64,000 bases of DNA from Pedobacter sp. MC2016-15 (GTDB taxonomy: Bacteria > Bacteroidota > Bacteroidia > Sphingobacteriales > Sphingobacteriaceae), in contig NZ_JAPIVS010000001.1 in the NCBI RefSeq assembly GCF_026239695.1, forward strand, positions 248,001 to 312,000, read 5' to 3'. The notes beneath the pieces were generated by a model. It saw only the letters and a program-made list of their open reading frames with translations, was not told the DNA's origin and made no database searches. Position numbers and translations under genes: made by a program. Shown in pieces: positions 61,372 to 64,000 of the stretch (its first letter is position 1; the number at the start of each line of letters is the position of its first letter).

Positions 61372-62232
61372 TTAGAAACTTGTTTTTACACCTTCGAAGC
61401 CTGCAAACTTGTTTCCGATTCTGACTTCGTCAAAATATACCACCCGATTGGTCGTGGTCGACTTGCTGACACCTGCCCAGTCCCACTTATAGATACCCAA
61501 TTTGATATATGGGAAAGCAACGTCATTGTAACGGTTCGCCTTTTGCTGGCGATTGTAGACCAGCTTTTTATTTTGCCAGATTTCCAGCACACCGGTATTG
61601 TCATACGCCCATTTTGCATGGATCACATAGTCCACCCATACATCTTTAGCTACAGCACCAAGGTCCTGTCTTTCAAAGGTGAAGTCGTCCTGTTTGTTCA
61701 CCTTATTGGCATTCGTTCTGATGTCCAGGATCATACGGTCCTTCATCACCCCCAGCATTACCGGCGGACTGCGCCAGTCTTCACCCTGGGAGAAGTCGGG
61801 CAGCGAATGAAACTGCACTAAACTTTCCGGAGAAACGTCGTACGAAAAGGAGGCAGGAATATAAATGGAGAAGCCATACCAGGATTCTGAAGGAGTAGTT
61901 TTAGGATCAACCGCCAGCTCGGTACGTTTATCTTCACCTTTTCTCAGTTCAAAACGAACCGATTTACCACTCTTCTTCACTACATCAGATAGTGTAGCAG
62001 AATAGGGATAATAAGTACTTTTCTCAAACCAGTTACCCAGTCCATTGTCAAAGTTATAATAATTGATGACAGAACTATCTCTAACTGGCGCAGCGGCGGA
62101 TGAAGAATTTTCCGGAGCCGTTGGCGTAGTTGTTTGTTCAAGACTATCCTTCTGGCAGCCCATGAATAAAAACGCGGAAATGAGAGTGATGACCAAAAGA
62201 ATTTGAGATTGGGGATTACGGAGCTTTTTCAT
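61372..62232 (-). CDS. Heparin-lyase-I-like (Polysacc_lyase) lipoprotein
   Basis: 286 residues from ATG at 62230-62232, giving a lipoprotein signal LVITLISAFLFMGC|QKD. A Thr/Ser/Pro-rich linker leads to a concanavalin-like jelly roll: FDNGLGNWFEKSTYYPYSATL, SGKSVRFELRKGEDKRTELAVDP, SWYGFSIYIPASFSYD, QFHSLPD, VWVDYVIHAKWAYDNTGVLEIWQNKKLVYNRQ, VYFDEVRIGN. This is the PF14099-like fold of PL7/PL13-type lyases. It is surface- or periplasm-anchored. It precedes, on the same strand, no lyase partner; it sits next to polysaccharide biosynthesis genes. Confidence 0.8.
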   Translation of the reverse strand: MKKLRNPQSQILLVITLISAFLFMGCQKDSLEQTTTPTAPENSSSAAAPVRDSSVINYYNFDNGLGNWFEKSTYYPYSATLSDVVKKSGKSVRFELRKGEDKRTELAVDPKTTPSESWYGFSIYIPASFSYDVSPESLVQFHSLPDFSQGEDWRSPPVMLGVMKDRMILDIRTNANKVNKQDDFTFERQDLGAVAKDVWVDYVIHAKWAYDNTGVLEIWQNKKLVYNRQQKANRYNDVAFPYIKLGIYKWDWAGVSKSTTTNRVVYFDEVRIGNKFAGFEGVKTSF

Positions 62233-62326
62233 AACGATCTGATTGGTAGTCAAATCTACTACAATAAAACTGTAATCCAATAAACAAAAGGATTATTTTA
62301 CACAAATAGGGGAATTAATTACACAT

Positions 62327-62839
62327 CTATACCCGGTACCTGATAATTTTCGCTGGCACACCTCCTACAATTGCATAGGCAGGAACATCTTTTGTCACCA
62401 CTGCACCCGCACCTACAATAGCGCCCTTCTCGATATTAATACCCGGCATTATCACCACATTACGGCCAATCCATACGTCATCTTTAATCACTACAGGACG
62501 TACTCCGGTAGATCCCTGCTGGATGATTGGCACATCGATTGTGTCGAAATTGTGCGTTACGGCCAGAATAGCGACGTTTTGAGCGATCAAAACATAATTC
62601 CCGATAATGGCCGACTGGATATAAACGTCCTCATTTACCTGGCAATGGTGCCCGATTTCGATAATATCCCGCTGTCCGAATTTGAAGCCCGGCTGCACTT
62701 TGGTATGATCCCCGATCTTCATCAATCCACGCAATACTCTTATCCGCAGTGAATTAAAAAACATCCCCATTGGAAAGTAAGTCGCCGGAAGATGACGGAC
62801 AAAGCAGTAATAGAGCATGAGTAAAAGCTTCTTCTTCAT
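62327..62839 (-). CDS. Hexapeptide O-acetyltransferase of a polysaccharide cluster
   Basis: 170 residues. Left-handed beta-helix repeats ([77 protein letters not shown]) and VTHNFDTID with a catalytic-type His. It resembles WcaF/colanic-acid-type acetyltransferases that decorate exopolysaccharide. It follows the glycosyltransferase gene by 28 bases, in the same operon. Confidence 0.87.
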   Translation of the reverse strand: MKKKLLLMLYYCFVRHLPATYFPMGMFFNSLRIRVLRGLMKIGDHTKVQPGFKFGQRDIIEIGHHCQVNEDVYIQSAIIGNYVLIAQNVAILAVTHNFDTIDVPIIQQGSTGVRPVVIKDDVWIGRNVVIMPGINIEKGAIVGAGAVVTKDVPAYAIVGGVPAKIIRYRV

Positions 62840-62867
62840 AGTTTTAGGTTCTGATTTACGACAATTC

Positions 62868-63833
62868 TTATTTCTGCTGCAAAGTCTCCTTGTAGAGATG
62901 AAAGATCCTTTCAGAAACCTTACGTGAGTTCAGCCCCATCTCAATCAGCTTCTCCCTGCCGTTACTCAGCCTCGCTGATGCGGGAAGGTTCATGATCTTC
63001 ACCACCGGCTCCAGGAAGTCCCTGAAATCGAGATTGTTAACCACAGTAGAATTAGCCACCCCTGCAAGCAAATCATCCACATCACCCACATTTGTGGAGA
63101 TGATTGGCCTGTTGCAAGCCATAGCCTCTTTTATAATCTGGGGACTTCCTTCCACAGTTGAGGTCATCAGTAACAGATCGATCTTTCCTAATCCCGCTAT
63201 CACTTCCTCCCTGGTCAGGTTATGGAATTCAATGATATCAATAGTAGATGCTTTTCGCAGTTCTGTTATAATCTGCATGAACAGCGGATGATTCTTCTCC
63301 GGCCGTGCTTTATTCCCCGGGAAGCCAATGGTAAAATGAGGAGCACGTTTAGGCTCAGCAGAATTACTGAATAGTTCCAGATCTGTACCGCAGGGAAGCT
63401 TCACCAGCTTATCTTTATATTGATCCAACAGGCTGATCATTGTATCATTTAATACAATTACCTTCTGCACCCTCTTTACAATAGCCATCGTCAGATTCTT
63501 CTGCATCAGGTGGTTGATATATCCTTTCTTCTGAAACAGCTCTCCGCTGTGCAGCGTCACAATCACAGGCACTTTAGGTGTATAAAACAAAAGAAATAGC
63601 CCTGAAATACCATAATGAATGTGAATCAGGTCATAGTTTCCCTGTTCTATCTTTTTACGCAGGGCGAAGATGCTTTTGAAATAGTTGAGTTTGCTCTCGC
63701 GGCCATTGATAAAATACACATCATTCTCCACTCCTTCATCCTTCCGTAACGCATCGATTTGTTCTTTCACATGAATGCCAAAATAGATATAGTCTGGCAC
63801 CGGGTACATATTGGTAATAAATAATACTTTCAT
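62868..63833 (-). CDS. GT4-type glycosyltransferase
   Basis: 321 residues. [28 protein letters not shown] at the N-terminus, [26 protein letters not shown] and the C-terminal donor-binding [32 protein letters not shown] (the E-x7-E motif) identify a GT4 retaining glycosyltransferase. It lies between the acetyltransferase and a truncated upstream gene, all on the minus strand, so it is part of a polysaccharide cluster extending past the window. Confidence 0.9.
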   Translation of the reverse strand: MKVLFITNMYPVPDYIYFGIHVKEQIDALRKDEGVENDVYFINGRESKLNYFKSIFALRKKIEQGNYDLIHIHYGISGLFLLFYTPKVPVIVTLHSGELFQKKGYINHLMQKNLTMAIVKRVQKVIVLNDTMISLLDQYKDKLVKLPCGTDLELFSNSAEPKRAPHFTIGFPGNKARPEKNHPLFMQIITELRKASTIDIIEFHNLTREEVIAGLGKIDLLLMTSTVEGSPQIIKEAMACNRPIISTNVGDVDDLLAGVANSTVVNNLDFRDFLEPVVKIMNLPASARLSNGREKLIEMGLNSRKVSERIFHLYKETLQQK

Positions 63834-63869
63834 AACAGCGTTAATAATGAGATTTAGATAGCGTTTATA

Positions 63870-64000
63870 TTATACTTTTTTTGAGACATCGGCATCGGTC
63901 AGGCGGCAATACATCTTCATGGCCTGCTCATATACCGGCGGACTGAAATTAAAAATCCTGTAAGCGTACTCATGTTTTTTTCTGAGCACCCCACTTTTTG
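63870..64000 (-). CDS. Truncated protein, C-terminus only
   Basis: On the minus strand the frame from the window edge to TAA at 63870-63872 reads GVLRKKHEYAYRIFNFSPPVYEQAMKMYCRLTDADVSKKV. It is the end of a gene upstream of the glycosyltransferase, same strand, 36 bases away. Too short to name; its position suggests a polysaccharide biosynthesis enzyme. Confidence 0.6.
   Translation of the reverse strand, partial: KSGVLRKKHEYAYRIFNFSPPVYEQAMKMYCRLTDADVSKKV

Noticed and set aside
1..64000. CRISPR arrays, tRNA or rRNA genes, integrases, insertion sequences
   Set aside because: No regularly spaced repeats of CRISPR size, no cloverleaf or rRNA signatures, and no transposase or integrase frames were seen on either strand.

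Overview
The window reads as a chromosomal segment of a free-living Bacteroidota, most likely Sphingobacteriaceae (Pedobacter-like). The reasons are two SusC/SusD pairs, a periplasmic-sensor two-component system of the HTCS type, ECF sigma/FecR signalling, many TAnnTTTG (Bacteroidota -7) promoter elements, DUF4142, DUF3823 and DUF3891 proteins, and AT-rich intergenic DNA with few clear Shine-Dalgarno sites. There are no rRNA, tRNA, CRISPR, integrase or transposase genes.

Positions 1-1,087: a truncated secreted protein, a 6S-type RNA on the minus strand and a nested inverted repeat with phased GTTGG boxes. Positions 1,088-21,351: an accessory block of small redox and stress genes. It holds four SDRs (a fifth lies at 23,148), three HxlR-type regulators each beside an oxidoreductase or VOC gene, an AraC-acetyltransferase-cupin operon, an azoreductase/AhpD-like pair, a Tat-signal DJ-1/PfpI protein, a Tat-signal DUF4142 protein, two quinone-oxidoreductase-like genes, an iron-type TonB receptor with a small CxxxC-motif protein, and a small gene overlapping an ART-like toxin candidate.

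Positions 21,456-39,539: carbohydrate and peptide scavenging. A GH43 enzyme, an SDR/hydrolase pair, a serine hydrolase and a large glutaminase-like protein precede a SusC-SusD-DUF3823 operon. That operon is divergent from its likely regulator, a hybrid two-component system that is here split into a sensor kinase and a separate AraC-type response regulator. Positions 39,645-42,677: a DUF4142 lipoprotein and a MacB/FtsX-type permease.

Positions 42,832-57,425: a probable rhamnogalacturonan/pectin utilisation locus. It contains a GH43-like protein, a CE12-type acetylesterase, a GH28-type protein, a second SGNH hydrolase, an ECF sigma factor divergent from its FecR, a SusC with an STN signalling domain, SusD and a GH78 rhamnosidase. 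The first utilisation locus is controlled by a two-component system and the second by sigma/anti-sigma signalling, so two regulatory logics sit side by side.

Positions 57,494-64,000: DUF3891, a tandem pair of 52-residue proteins of unknown function, a TonB-dependent siderophore-type receptor, a heparin-lyase-I-like lipoprotein, and the beginning of a polysaccharide biosynthesis cluster (acetyltransferase, glycosyltransferase, truncated protein).

The most unusual items are: the ART-like gene pair at 17,656-18,460; a 53-base promoter/operator module shared by two HxlR loci; the 95-base triplicated leader in front of the GH28 gene; the split HTCS with a 16-base -1 overlap; the 6S RNA with a competing 3' pairing; and the tandem 52-residue proteins.
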